Shown: piece by piece, positions 52,854 to 61,960 of the stretch | How positions within the stretch are numbered: position 1 is the stretch's first letter | Layout: each line of letters begins with the position of its first letter | Source: Microbacterium sp. MYb72 | Lineage (GTDB): Bacteria; Actinomycetota; Actinomycetes; Actinomycetales; Microbacteriaceae | Direction of reading: 5' to 3' | DNA length: 64,000 nucleotides | NCBI RefSeq assembly: GCF_002979415.1 | Contig: NZ_PCOT01000003.1 | Span: 119,217 to 183,216 of the forward strand | Program-made: the position numbers and the translations under genes | Notes under the pieces: model-generated | Database searches by the model: none | Seen by the model: only the letters and a program-made list of their open reading frames with translations | What the model was told of the DNA's origin: nothing

Positions 52854-54889
52854 GCCGGATCTATCCGCCGACGCGCACGGACGACGTCGTCGAGGAGGTC
52901 GCGGGCGTCCAGATCCCTGATCCCTACCGATGGCTCGAGGCGGACAGCGCGGAGGTGCACGACTGGCAGCGCGCGCAGGCCGAGCTCGCGATCGCGACGA
53001 TCGACGCCGGTGGACGGACGGACGCCGCGCTGGCGCTGATCGAGAGGCACGAGCTCGGCTCCCGTCCGGAGCTTCCGCGGCACGGCGGAGGTCGATGGTT
53101 CCGGGTGGAGAGCGGGGCGGTCGTCGTGAGCGACGAGCCGTACGGCGCCGGCAGGGCGCTGGTCTCGCTCGCGCTGTTCGACGAGCCCGGGCGCCCCGCC
53201 GTGCTCTCGTGGTTCGCGCCGTCGCCCGATGGCGAGGTGCTCGCCCTCGGCGTGTGCACCGACGGCAGTGAGCACAACACGATCCGTCTCGTCGACGTCG
53301 CCACCGGAGCGCTGCGCGCTGACGCTCCGCCCGAGGTGCTGCACAGCTCGTGGGCCGGCGGGGTCTCCTGGCTGCCCGACGGCTCGGGGTTCTTCTTCCT
53401 CGCGCTCGCCGGGACCGCCGAGGGCTTCCGTCAGGTCGTGTACCGCCGCGCGCTCGGCGAGAGAGGGGCGTCCTCCGTCGAGGCGATCCCCGTTCCCGAC
53501 GGCTCGCGGGAGTACACCCGCATCCAGTTCTCCGCCGACGGACGCTGGGCGGTCGCGAGCCATCGCGTGGGAACGCCGATCCCGGTCGCCGTGAGGGACC
53601 TGCACGCGGGCACGCCGTGGCGGGCCTTCATCCACGACTGCGCCGACACGATCGCCGGGCACATCGTCGGCGACGAGTACATCGCCGTCACCGATCACGG
53701 TGCGGCGCGCGGCCGGGTCGTCGCGATCCCGCTCGATGCATCGGCGCCCGAGGACCCGACGACCTGGCGCGTGCTCGTCCCCGAGGGAGACACGGTGCTG
53801 CGCTCCCTGACCCCGGTGGGAGGGCATCTGTACCTCAGCGGCTTCGCCGACACGGCCGCGCGCGTGCGCGTGCTGCGCGCCGACGGCTCCGACGCGGGCG
53901 CCGTGCCGCTCCCGGCAGACGGCGCCCTGGGGGGTGCGTTCTTCCCGCTCACCGGTCTCGACCCCGACGACGGCAGCGGCGAGTTCCTCTTCACGTTCTC
54001 GACCCTCACGACGTCGTGGGGCGCGTACCGGCACCGCCCTGGAGCCGTCGGGATCGACCAGCTCCTCGCCCCGCTGGTCGCCGTCGACGCCGAGGTCGAG
54101 TACCTCTGTGCGACGGCCCCCGACGGCACGCCGATCCCGTACCACGTGGTGCGTCCGGCCGGCGCGGCGACAGCACCGGCCCCCGCGCTGATCTCCGCAT
54201 ACGGCGCCGCGGGCATCCCCACCCTGCCGAAGTACCAGCTCGACCTCGCGGCGTTCGTCGCAGCGGGGGGCACGTTGATCCAGGCGTACCTCCGTGGCGG
54301 CGGCGAGTTCGGCCGCGACTGGTTCCGCGGCGCCGACCGGGAGCGGAGAGGCGTGCGCGACGGCGATCTGCGCGCCGTCGCCGACGACCTGATCGCCAGA
54401 GGGATCAGCGCACCGCGGATGCTGGCGCTGACGGGCGGATCCGACGGCGGGCTGATGTGCGGCGTCGCCGTGACGACCGCTCCGCAGCTGTGGCGCGCCG
54501 TGCTGCCGCGGTCGCCGCTGCTCGATCTCATCGGCGGCATCCGCATCCCCTACCTCGAGTTCGTGATCCGCAAGGCGTGGGGCGACCCCGACGATCCCGT
54601 CGACGTCGAGCGGCTGCGCCGGTCGTCTCCGTACGAGCGCGTGGTCGAGGCGGAGTACCCGCTCGTCTACGTGCAGGCGGGGGCCACCGATCCGCGGTGT
54701 CCTCCGGCGCAGGCGCGCAAGTTCGTCGCGAGGATGCAGGCCGCGCAGCGCGGCGACGAGCCCGTCCTGCTGCACGTCTTCGAGAACGCAGGTCACGGCG
54801 CGGGCACGAGCCCCGAGGTGCTGCGGGCGCAGGATGCCGAGTGGCTCGCGTGCCTGATGGGCGCGCTCGGACTCAGCGCTCGGTCGTGA
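52850..54889 (+). CDS. Prolyl oligopeptidase-family serine peptidase (S9A)
   Basis: A 679-residue two-domain peptidase. An N-terminal beta-propeller (about residues 65-395) follows the opening DPYRWLEADSAEVHDWQRAQ. The alpha/beta-hydrolase domain has nucleophile Ser531 in TGGSDGGLM, Asp614 in GATDPRCPP and His649 in NAGHGAG. The oxyanion-region motif RGGGEFGRDW is present. Length and motifs fit prolyl oligopeptidase/oligopeptidase B, cytoplasmic enzymes cutting short peptides. It is the last gene of the peptide operon; its final 17 nt overlap the end of the convergent PucR gene. Confidence 0.93.
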   Translation: MSRIYPPTRTDDVVEEVAGVQIPDPYRWLEADSAEVHDWQRAQAELAIATIDAGGRTDAALALIERHELGSRPELPRHGGGRWFRVESGAVVVSDEPYGAGRALVSLALFDEPGRPAVLSWFAPSPDGEVLALGVCTDGSEHNTIRLVDVATGALRADAPPEVLHSSWAGGVSWLPDGSGFFFLALAGTAEGFRQVVYRRALGERGASSVEAIPVPDGSREYTRIQFSADGRWAVASHRVGTPIPVAVRDLHAGTPWRAFIHDCADTIAGHIVGDEYIAVTDHGAARGRVVAIPLDASAPEDPTTWRVLVPEGDTVLRSLTPVGGHLYLSGFADTAARVRVLRADGSDAGAVPLPADGALGGAFFPLTGLDPDDGSGEFLFTFSTLTTSWGAYRHRPGAVGIDQLLAPLVAVDAEVEYLCATAPDGTPIPYHVVRPAGAATAPAPALISAYGAAGIPTLPKYQLDLAAFVAAGGTLIQAYLRGGGEFGRDWFRGADRERRGVRDGDLRAVADDLIARGISAPRMLALTGGSDGGLMCGVAVTTAPQLWRAVLPRSPLLDLIGGIRIPYLEFVIRKAWGDPDDPVDVERLRRSSPYERVVEAEYPLVYVQAGATDPRCPPAQARKFVARMQAAQRGDEPVLLHVFENAGHGAGTSPEVLRAQDAEWLACLMGALGLSARS

Positions 54890-56489
54890 TCGCCAGCAGG
54901 CGCAGCTGCAGCTGCACGGCGAAGCGCGCGTTCGGATCGTCGAGATCGAGCCGTCCGACCTCGGCGACGCGGCGCAGCCGGTAGCGGAACGTGTTCTGGT
55001 GCACGAACATCGCGGCGGACGCCAGCGTGACGTCGCCCATCGCATCGAGCCACGCGCGCAGCGTGTCGACGAGGCTCGCCTGGTGCGAATCGTCGTAGGC
55101 CATGAGGCGCGCGAGCGGACCGGACGGCACATCCCGGGACGAGCCGGCGAGCTCCAGGAGCAGCGATTCGGCGTGCACGTCCTCCAGACGGGCGACCTGC
55201 CGCTCGGCGACCCCGGCCCGCAGCACGCGGAGGGCGCGATCGGCGCTGGAGCGGGAGCGGGGGAGCTGCGCGGTCTCCTGTACCACGCTGCCGATGCCGA
55301 TGAACGGCTGCTGCGAGGAGCGCACCCTGGTGAGGAACTCGTTCGCGAGGCGCACAGCGCTCTCCTCGGCATCCGTCGTCGTCGCGGTCACCGGCAGCAC
55401 GCCGTAGGCGACCTCGCCGATGAGCCCGACCGTCGAACGGGGATGCGCGAACAGCAGATGCACGGAGAAGGCGTCGGCGACGCGCTTGCGCTCCGCGGCG
55501 AGGGCGGCGTGGGGCAGCTGATCGGTCGCCGGCGCGTGCAGCGAGAGGGCGAGCACGACCGCGGGCTCCTCGCGGAGGCCGAGCCGGCGGGCGGCTTCCG
55601 CGGCGGTCGGGCCGCCGTCGAGCACGCTGCGCAGCTGATCGGCCCGCAGGCGCCGCTCCACGTCGGCATCCGTGCGCTGCCAGACCATGTGCATCGCGAC
55701 GAGCTTCGCCGAGTCGCGGAGCACGCGCACATGCTCCTCGCTGAGAGGCGTGGGAGAGGCGACCCAGATCGTCCCGAGCACCTCGTCGCCGGCGCGCACG
55801 GCCATGACGGTGCGGCGGCTGTCTGCTGTCTCGCTCGACGGCGCCACCTCGACGGGGTCGTCGCTGCGGCTGATCTCCTGGAAGACGCCGGTCTCCTCCA
55901 GCAGGCGGGTGTAGTGCGGGGGGAGCTGCCTGCCGCGGGGCGCCGCGCTCTCCTGCGCGTGCGAGAACGCCAGCAGCTGGGAGTTGCGGTCCTCGATCGT
56001 CACGGGCGCCTCGAGCAGGGCTGCGATCGCATTGGCCATCGCGAAGAGGTCGCCCGCGAGGATGCCGCCGAACGTCACGGGTCGCGCGTCGTCAGGACCC
56101 CCGGGGGTCATCAGGGCACGGAACAGACCGGCCAGGTGAGCCCAGGTGGTGCCGGGGGAGAGCGAGAAGAGCACGACACCCGCGCGGTGCGCCGCGGCAC
56201 GGAGCTCGTCGTCGGCGGCGAAGGGCGCGCGCACGACGAGACCGGCCGCCCCGCTGAGCCCGAGCCGCGTGAGCACCTGCACGACGTCGTCGCTCTGCTC
56301 GAGGCCGACGCCGAGCACGATCGCGTTGCGCGGGGCCTCCGGCTCGTCGCGGGGGTCGTGGATCGCCACCGCCTCGATCGTGCGGTCGGCGCTGACCTCT
56401 CCGGCGACCACCTCGAGCAGGGTGCCGCCGAGCTCCTCCATGACGTGCACGAGGCTCGCCTGGGGCCGGTGGTTCATCGCGGCTCGCAT
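54873..56489 (-). CDS. PucR-family transcriptional regulator
   Basis: A 538-residue regulator. It has an N-terminal purine-catabolism-regulator-like domain (about residues 8-120), a central GAF-like region (about 165-285), a GGDEF-like CdaR middle section, and the C-terminal PucR HTH (VDTLRAWLDAMGDVTLASAA, then FVHQNTFRYRLRRVAEVGRL). Such proteins control use of amino acids, purines or other nitrogen sources. It sits between the peptide operon and the D-amino-acid operon, so it is the obvious candidate regulator of both. The start at 56489 was chosen because TAGCCT lies 7 nt upstream; ATGs at 56513 and 56477 are alternatives. Confidence 0.88.
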   Translation of the reverse strand: MRAAMNHRPQASLVHVMEELGGTLLEVVAGEVSADRTIEAVAIHDPRDEPEAPRNAIVLGVGLEQSDDVVQVLTRLGLSGAAGLVVRAPFAADDELRAAAHRAGVVLFSLSPGTTWAHLAGLFRALMTPGGPDDARPVTFGGILAGDLFAMANAIAALLEAPVTIEDRNSQLLAFSHAQESAAPRGRQLPPHYTRLLEETGVFQEISRSDDPVEVAPSSETADSRRTVMAVRAGDEVLGTIWVASPTPLSEEHVRVLRDSAKLVAMHMVWQRTDADVERRLRADQLRSVLDGGPTAAEAARRLGLREEPAVVLALSLHAPATDQLPHAALAAERKRVADAFSVHLLFAHPRSTVGLIGEVAYGVLPVTATTTDAEESAVRLANEFLTRVRSSQQPFIGIGSVVQETAQLPRSRSSADRALRVLRAGVAERQVARLEDVHAESLLLELAGSSRDVPSGPLARLMAYDDSHQASLVDTLRAWLDAMGDVTLASAAMFVHQNTFRYRLRRVAEVGRLDLDDPNARFAVQLQLRLLAITTER

Positions 56490-56496
56490 TCTTGTG

Positions 56497-56502
56497 AGGC
56501 TA
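56497..56502 (-). promoter_or_regulatory. -10 box, leaderless type, for the PucR gene
   Basis: TAGCCT on the minus strand, 7 nt before the ATG at 56489. It lies within the 31-nt gap after the racemase gene and gives the regulator its own promoter. Confidence 0.5.
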
Positions 56503-56520
56503 GCACCGCGCACCGGGCGT

Positions 56521-57627
56521 TCATCGGACCGGGACCCACTGCCGCGACACCGTGAAGCGGGCGAGCGCGTCGGGGGCGGGGGACACGCCGATTCCCGGGC
56601 CGGTGGGCACCGCGAGGTGCCCGTCCACGAGTCGGAACGGCTCCGTGATGTCCTCGGCGAAGTAGCGCTCGGAGGCAGACGTGTCGCCGGGGAGCGTGAA
56701 GCCGGGGAGGGCGGCGAGGGCGACGTTGGCGGCCCGGCCGACGCCGGTCTCCAGCATCCCTCCGCACCACACGGGCACCCCGTGCGCAGCGCAGACGTCG
56801 TGGATGCGTCGGGCCTCCAGATAGCCGCCCACGCGCCCGGCCTTGATGTTGACGATGCGGCAGGCGCCCAGTTCGATCGCGGTCGCCGCGGCTCTGGCCG
56901 ACACGATGGACTCGTCGAGGCAGATGGGCGTGGCGAGACGGCGCCCCAGCATCGCGTGGCCGAGCAGGTCGTCGGCCGGCAGCGGCTGCTCGACCAGCGA
57001 GAGGTCGAAGTCGTCGAGGGCGAGGAGGTCGTCGATGTCGCTGCGCTCGTAGCTCGCGTTCGCGTCGACCTGCAGCATGATGTCGCCGAACCGCTCGCGC
57101 ACCGCGCGCACCGGCTCCACGTCCCACCCCGGCTCGATCTTCAGCTTGATGCGCAGGTAGCCGTCGGCGAGGTACCCGTCGACGGTGTCGAGGAGGTCGG
57201 GGATCGAGTCGGCGATGCCCACGGAGACCCCGGAGGCGACGGAGCGCCGCACCGCGCCGAGCGCGTAGGAGAGGGGGATGCCGCGGGCCTTCAGGTCCGC
57301 GTCCAGGATCGCGGTCTCCAGCGCGGCCTTCGCGAGGCGGTTCTCCTTGAAGGCCGAGAGTGCAGGGGCGACGCTGTGCGCGTCGAGGTCGGGCGCTGCG
57401 GCGAGAGCGGGGATGAGGTGCCGTGCGAGCACATCCGCGACGCCGTGCGTGTGCTCGCCGGAGTAGAGCGGCGCCTCGCTGGCCCCGCTCTCGCCCCACC
57501 CCTCGGCCTCGTCGGTGACCGCGCGCAGCAGCAGGGTCTCGCGCACGGCCTCGGTGCCGAACGAGGTGCGGAAGGCACCCACCAGCGGCATCGCGATGTG
57601 GAGGATCTCCACGCCTTCGAGCTTCAT
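56521..57627 (-). CDS. N-succinylamino acid racemase / o-succinylbenzoate synthase-type enolase
   Basis: A 368-residue enolase-superfamily enzyme of the OSBS/NSAR group. The catalytic lysines are in the KxK motif at 161-163 and at Lys262 (NIKAGRVGG). The metal ligands are Asp188 (DAN), Glu213 (VEQPL) and Asp238 (DES), with family spacing. OSBS makes menaquinone precursor; NSAR interconverts D- and L-N-succinylamino acids. The overlapping GNAT and M20 genes match the known NSAR operon type, and no men genes are nearby, so racemase is favoured. Dipeptide epimerase is a third possibility. It overlaps the GNAT gene by 4 nt. Confidence 0.87.
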   Translation of the reverse strand: MKLEGVEILHIAMPLVGAFRTSFGTEAVRETLLLRAVTDEAEGWGESGASEAPLYSGEHTHGVADVLARHLIPALAAAPDLDAHSVAPALSAFKENRLAKAALETAILDADLKARGIPLSYALGAVRRSVASGVSVGIADSIPDLLDTVDGYLADGYLRIKLKIEPGWDVEPVRAVRERFGDIMLQVDANASYERSDIDDLLALDDFDLSLVEQPLPADDLLGHAMLGRRLATPICLDESIVSARAAATAIELGACRIVNIKAGRVGGYLEARRIHDVCAAHGVPVWCGGMLETGVGRAANVALAALPGFTLPGDTSASERYFAEDITEPFRLVDGHLAVPTGPGIGVSPAPDALARFTVSRQWVPVR

Positions 57628-58490
57628 GAGATCTCCGTTCTGCCGACCGGTCCGCGGTCGACGATGTACCAGCCGGCGCGGTCGAATCCGCGCACGGTCG
57701 CTCCCTCCGCGATGAGGGCGCCGAGGGTGCGCCTGATCGCCAGGCGCCAGTCGGCCGCCCTCCGCGGGTCCTGCTCGCGCATCGCCTCCATGTCGGCGGG
57801 CACGGCGATGAGCACGGTCGCGGCGTCCGTGCGCCCGTCGACGGGGCGCTCGTCGCCGTCGGCGCTGAGGCCGATCGCGGCATCGGTCTCGTCCGCGATG
57901 CTCGACAGACGCGGGTGCCCGCCCGCCGCGGCGACGGATGCCGGAGCCGTCAGCGACCACCTCGCCATCACGCGGTCGGTGATGTCGTCGCGGTTGATCG
58001 CGTCGTCCATCGTGCCGTACAGGTCGGGGAGGTAGGCGCCGACGCCGGCGCCGAGCTTGCCGAGGTTGAAGTAGGCGTTGCGGCGGATCAGCGGGTCGAA
58101 GGTCCAGGTGATCGTCTCGGCGCCCTGGTGCAGCGCCCACGCCCGCTGATGGAGCTTGAGCGCGAAGCCGATGCCGGAGCCGCGGGTGCGGGGCAGCGCT
58201 CCGGCGATGTGGCTGTGCAGGCGCCGCTCGGCGGGCGGTGCGAAGAAGCCGAGGCATGCGGCGGCGAGACCGTGCTCGTCGAAGGCGCCGCTGACGTAGC
58301 CGCCCGCCGCGCGCATCGCGCTGAGCATGTCGGCGGTCACCGGCGGATTGCGCTCCCCGGTGCGCCAGACCTGCTCGATCAGTGAGCGCACCGCCGCGTG
58401 CTCGTCGATGTCGTCGATGAGGCGGATGTGCAGACCCGATGCGTGCTCCGCGGCGAGGGCGTCGGCGTCCGCCCGCTCCGAGATGGTCAT
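57624..58490 (-). CDS. GNAT-family N-acyltransferase, probable amino acid succinyltransferase
   Basis: A 288-residue GNAT protein of the larger COG3375-like type. The acyl-CoA loop region is GALPRTRGSGIGFALKLHQR (about residues 96-115), preceded by ACLGFFAPP, with a second part ITWTFDPLIRRNAYFNLGKLG that is very typical of this subfamily. In D-amino-acid operons such proteins transfer a succinyl group from succinyl-CoA to D-amino acids, creating the racemase substrate. It overlaps both the M20 gene and the racemase gene by 4 nt (ATGA on each side). Confidence 0.82.
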   Translation of the reverse strand: MTISERADADALAAEHASGLHIRLIDDIDEHAAVRSLIEQVWRTGERNPPVTADMLSAMRAAGGYVSGAFDEHGLAAACLGFFAPPAERRLHSHIAGALPRTRGSGIGFALKLHQRAWALHQGAETITWTFDPLIRRNAYFNLGKLGAGVGAYLPDLYGTMDDAINRDDITDRVMARWSLTAPASVAAAGGHPRLSSIADETDAAIGLSADGDERPVDGRTDAATVLIAVPADMEAMREQDPRRAADWRLAIRRTLGALIAEGATVRGFDRAGWYIVDRGPVGRTEIS

Positions 58491-59620
58491 CGCCGGGCCG
58501 TCTCAGGAGCACGGACGGCGTGCTCGTCCTGCAGCAGGTCGGCGACCAGCGCCGTCAGCAGCCGGGTGCGGTCGGGCAGCTCGGCCACGATCACGTGCTC
58601 GTCGTCGGCGTGCGCGCCGCCGCCGACAGCGCCGAGCCCGTCGAGGGTCGGAGTGCCGACGCCCGCCGTGAAGTTGCCGTCGGATGCCCCGCCGACCGCG
58701 ATCGACTCCAGGGGGCGGATGCCGAGGCGCTCGGCGAGCCCGCGGGCGCGGTCGAAGAGCGCCGCGGAGGCGTCGGCCTGCAGGGGAGGACGGTTGATGC
58801 CGCCCTCGACCGTGATGACGGCGCCGTGGATGCGGGGTGCGAGCGCGAGCATCGCCTCGTGGGTGCGCTGCTGCTCGCGCGCGGAGCGGGCGCGGACGTC
58901 GACCATGAACGACGCGTGCGCGGGGACGGTGTTCGAGGTCGTGCCGCCGCGCATGCGCGTGGGGGTCACGGTGGTGCCGAGGTCGGGAGCCGCGAGATCG
59001 GCGACGGCCTGGATCTGGTGCGAGAGCTCGATCGTCGCGTTGACGCCCTGCTCTGGCTCGAGGCCGGCGTGGGCCGCGCGCCCCGTGACGTGCACCTCGT
59101 AGCGGGAGACGCCCTTGCGCTCGGTCTTGAGCGCGCCGCCGGGGCCGGCGGCTTCGAGCACGAGGGCCGCAGCGCACCGGGCGGCCTCCTCCTCGATGAG
59201 GGAGCGCGAGGTGTGCGAGCCCGGTTCCTCGTCGCCGGTGATCAGCAGGGTCACGCCGTCGAGGTCGTCGAGGGCGGCGAGCGCATGGAACGCGATCACC
59301 AGGCCTGCCTTCATGTCGAAGGAGCCGGGGCCGCGGAGCACGCCGTCCTCGACGTCGGCGGGGTGGGTGACGATCGTGGAGAGCGGCCAGACGGTGTCGT
59401 GATGGCCGAGCAGAAGAACCTTCGCGCCCTCGCCGAAGCGCCACCGCAGGTGCGTGCAGCCGTCGAGCACGATGCGCTCCGGATCGGCGCCGAGAAGCCT
59501 CGCGCCCAGGGCGGCGACGGCATCCGCGCTCCGAGAGACCGCGACGAGATCGTCGGACGGGGACTCGCACCGCACCAGGTGCTGGATGTCCGCGATCATG
59601 GCGGCGGTGCGTTCTGGCAT
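58487..59620 (-). CDS. M20-family metallopeptidase, probable L-desuccinylase
   Basis: A 377-residue M20A amidohydrolase. Zinc ligands and catalytic residues are visible: His in LGHHDTVWP, bridging Asp in GPGSFDMKAG, catalytic Glu-Glu in TGDEEPGSH, and the final His in GGGAHADDEHV. The lid/dimerisation domain (about 180-295) carries GRAAHAGLEPEQGVNA. Family members remove acyl groups from amino acids; within this operon it would release free L-amino acid from the N-succinyl form. It is the first gene of the minus-strand operon, with GGGAGC 5 nt before the ATG and the promoter in the 405-nt divergent space. Confidence 0.87.
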   Translation of the reverse strand: MPERTAAMIADIQHLVRCESPSDDLVAVSRSADAVAALGARLLGADPERIVLDGCTHLRWRFGEGAKVLLLGHHDTVWPLSTIVTHPADVEDGVLRGPGSFDMKAGLVIAFHALAALDDLDGVTLLITGDEEPGSHTSRSLIEEEAARCAAALVLEAAGPGGALKTERKGVSRYEVHVTGRAAHAGLEPEQGVNATIELSHQIQAVADLAAPDLGTTVTPTRMRGGTTSNTVPAHASFMVDVRARSAREQQRTHEAMLALAPRIHGAVITVEGGINRPPLQADASAALFDRARGLAERLGIRPLESIAVGGASDGNFTAGVGTPTLDGLGAVGGGAHADDEHVIVAELPDRTRLLTALVADLLQDEHAVRAPETARR

Positions 59621-59772
59621 CGCTGCTCCCTTGCTGTGGCATGCCGATTCCCTGCGGATCCATCCTGCGACGCTGCCGACGCGAGCTGGCTGTCGGAACG
59701 ACCGAACGCGACGGCCTCCGTTGGTCGGGCTCGATGGACGAAAGGTTCTTTTCGAAGAGTTCGGAATTCCTC

Positions 59773-59802
59773 TTGTGCTCAGCTTGTTCACAGGAATAGG
59801 CT
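59773..59802 (+). promoter_or_regulatory. Promoter of the leader ORF and ABC exporter
   Basis: -35 TTGTGC (59773-59778) and -10 TAGGCT (59797-59802) are 18 nt apart. An AAGAG/CTCTT inverted repeat (59755-59774) around GGAATTCC overlaps the -35 and may be an operator. Transcription would begin near 59809, about 45 nt before the leader ORF. The rest of the 405-nt divergent gap (59621-59760) shows only the minus-strand operon's leader. Confidence 0.6.
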
Positions 59803-59854
59803 GGAGGGCTTCGCGCCGACCGGCCGACGCCACCGAGCCCCTGAGGAGGACACC

Positions 59855-59923
59855 ATGACCACGATCGCCACCGCGCGGATCGCAGCTCTCGGCTCGACCC
59901 CGGCGCGCCCGCTCTTCATCTAG
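59855..59923 (+). CDS. 22-residue leader peptide upstream of the ABC exporter
   Basis: A small open frame coding for 22 residues (starting MTTIATARIAALG, ending ARPLFI) lies 103 nt before the exporter's first gene. It has the strongest Shine-Dalgarno in this part of the window (GAGGAGGA, 5 nt spacing) while the exporter gene itself has only a weak one. A short hairpin follows at 59952-59968. Placement suggests a regulatory leader for ribosome-mediated control of the exporter. I do not recognise the peptide, and it could be a chance frame. Confidence 0.5.
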   Translation: MTTIATARIAALGSTPARPLFI

Positions 59924-59951
59924 AGCCACCCGCCTCTCCGCATCGGACGCC

Positions 59952-59968
59952 CGGACTCTCAGAGTCCG
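59952..59968 (+). promoter_or_regulatory. Hairpin in the exporter leader
   Basis: CGGACTC (59952-59958), loop TCA, GAGTCCG (59962-59968), between the leader ORF and the exporter start. It could be part of an attenuation switch, but no T-run follows. Confidence 0.4.
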
Positions 59969-60025
59969 TCTCACGCGCCCGCCCCGTTCAGCAACCGCTT
60001 TCCATACGAAACTCGTCTGAGAGAC

Positions 60026-61960
60026 ATGTCTTCCTCGTCTTCATCGCAGAACATCTCGCACTCGTCCTCCCTGTCCACGCCGGCGGCGCTGTGGCGTCTC
60101 AAGCCCTTCGTCAAGCCGGTCATCTGGCGACTCGCCGGCGGTGCCGCGAGCGCGCTCGCCGCAGCGATCATCGCCCTGATGATCCCCATCGTCCTCGAGC
60201 AGATCATCCGCGGTCCGGTGCAGTCCGGCGACCTCGGCGCCATCGGCTGGGGCGCGCTCGCCGTGTTCGGTCTCGCCGTCGGCGAGGCCGTGATGGTGTG
60301 GCTGCGTCGCCAGTTCGTGCTCAACCCCGCCACCGAGGTCGAGTACAAGATGCGCACCGACCTCTACTCGCGCCTGCAGACGCTGCCGGTGGCCTTCCAC
60401 GACCGCTGGCAGTCGGGACAGCTGCTCAGCCGCATGATGCAGGACATCGGCCTCATCCGCCGCTGGCTCGCGTTCGGCCTCGTGCTGCTCGTCGTCAACG
60501 TCCTCACGATCATCATCGGCTCGGTGCTGCTGTTCCGCTGGCACTGGCTGCTCGGCACGATCTTCCTCGTCACGGCCGTCCCGCTCTGGATCCGCGGCTA
60601 CCTGTTCGAGAAGCGCTACGGCGCGCTCACCCGCCGCAGTCAGGATCAGGCGGGAGACCTCGCCACCAGCGTCGAGGAGAGCGTGCACGGCATCCGCGTG
60701 CTCAAGGCCTTCGGCCGGGGCAAGCACGCGCTGAGCCGCTTCAGCCGTCAGGCCGAGACGCTCCGCGAGACCGAGATGAGCAAGGCCGGCGCGATCGCGT
60801 CGATCTGGTTCTGGCTCGACCTCATGCCGCAGATCGCGTTCGGCCTCAGCCTGATGTCGGGCATCTGGCTGATCTCGCAGGGCGCCATCGAGGTGCCTGA
60901 GCTCTTCGCGTTCTTCGCGATGGCCGTGGTGCTGCGCTGGCCGATCGAGTCGATCGGCTTCCTGTTCTCGTTCATGCTCGACGCCAGGACGGCGACCGAC
61001 CGCGTGTTCGACATCTACTCCGAGACGAATTCGATCACCGATCCGGAGCACCCGGTGAGCATCGAGAAGCCGCGCGGCGAGCTCGCCTTCGAGGCGGCCC
61101 ACTTCCGCTACCAGGATGCGGGGGCCTCGGAGCGCGACCTGCTCGACGGCATCGACCTCGTGCTGCGCCCCGGCGAGACCATGGCCCTCGTCGGGCTCAC
61201 GGGCAGCGGCAAGACCACGCTCACCACTCTGCCTGCGCGTCTCTACGACGTCACCGGAGGCCGCGTGACGCTCGACGGCGTCGACGTGCGCGACCTCACG
61301 CTCGCCGAGCTGCGCCAGCACATCGCGATGGCCTTCGAGGACGCGACGCTGTTCTCGGCATCCGTCCGGGAGAACGTGCTGCTCGGTCGCGCCGACCTCG
61401 ACGTGCACAGCGAAGAGGCCGAACGGGTGCTCCGGGAGGCGCTCGACGTGGCGCAGGCGGCCTTCGTCGATGCGCTGCCCGAGGGCGTCGAGACCATCAT
61501 CGGCGAGGAGGGGCTGAGCCTCTCCGGTGGCCAGCGCCAGCGTCTCGCCCTCGCCCGCGCCGTCGCGGCGAAGCCGAAGGTGCTCGTCCTCGACGACCCG
61601 CTCTCGGCTCTCGACGTCGACACCGAGGCTCTCGTCGAGGAGGCGCTGCGCCACGTGCTCGCCGACACGACCGCGATGATCGTCGCGCACCGTCCGTCGA
61701 CGGTCGCGCTCGCCGATCGGGTCGCCCTGCTGGAAGCCGGCCGCATCACGGCCGTCGGCACCCATGCCGAGCTGCTGAAGTCGAGCCGCCACTACCGCCA
61801 CGTCATCTCCAGCCTGGAGGCCGAGGAGGCGGCGCGGACCGGGACGATCCCCGTCATCCGCGACACGGCAGACGAGATCGACGAGGTCGTGCAGGAGGGG
61901 ATCCGAGAGGATGCCGCCGCCGACGAAGACCTGATCAGCGAGAAGGAGGTGCAGGCATGA
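60026..61960 (+). CDS. Heterodimeric ABC exporter, first half (degenerate Walker B)
   Basis: A 644-residue type IV ABC exporter half: six spans at about residues 30-330, then a nucleotide domain. Walker A is GLTGSGKTT (about 389-397) and the signature LSGGQRQR (about 499). Walker B reads [12 protein letters not shown], where Asp524 replaces the catalytic Glu, so its own Walker site is non-canonical. The partner downstream supplies the good Walker B. This asymmetry is typical of heterodimeric multidrug or lipid exporters such as TM287/288 and BmrCD. The C-terminal 40 residues are acidic. ATGA overlaps the second half-transporter. Confidence 0.94.
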   Translation: MSSSSSSQNISHSSSLSTPAALWRLKPFVKPVIWRLAGGAASALAAAIIALMIPIVLEQIIRGPVQSGDLGAIGWGALAVFGLAVGEAVMVWLRRQFVLNPATEVEYKMRTDLYSRLQTLPVAFHDRWQSGQLLSRMMQDIGLIRRWLAFGLVLLVVNVLTIIIGSVLLFRWHWLLGTIFLVTAVPLWIRGYLFEKRYGALTRRSQDQAGDLATSVEESVHGIRVLKAFGRGKHALSRFSRQAETLRETEMSKAGAIASIWFWLDLMPQIAFGLSLMSGIWLISQGAIEVPELFAFFAMAVVLRWPIESIGFLFSFMLDARTATDRVFDIYSETNSITDPEHPVSIEKPRGELAFEAAHFRYQDAGASERDLLDGIDLVLRPGETMALVGLTGSGKTTLTTLPARLYDVTGGRVTLDGVDVRDLTLAELRQHIAMAFEDATLFSASVRENVLLGRADLDVHSEEAERVLREALDVAQAAFVDALPEGVETIIGEEGLSLSGGQRQRLALARAVAAKPKVLVLDDPLSALDVDTEALVEEALRHVLADTTAMIVAHRPSTVALADRVALLEAGRITAVGTHAELLKSSRHYRHVISSLEAEEAARTGTIPVIRDTADEIDEVVQEGIREDAAADEDLISEKEVQA

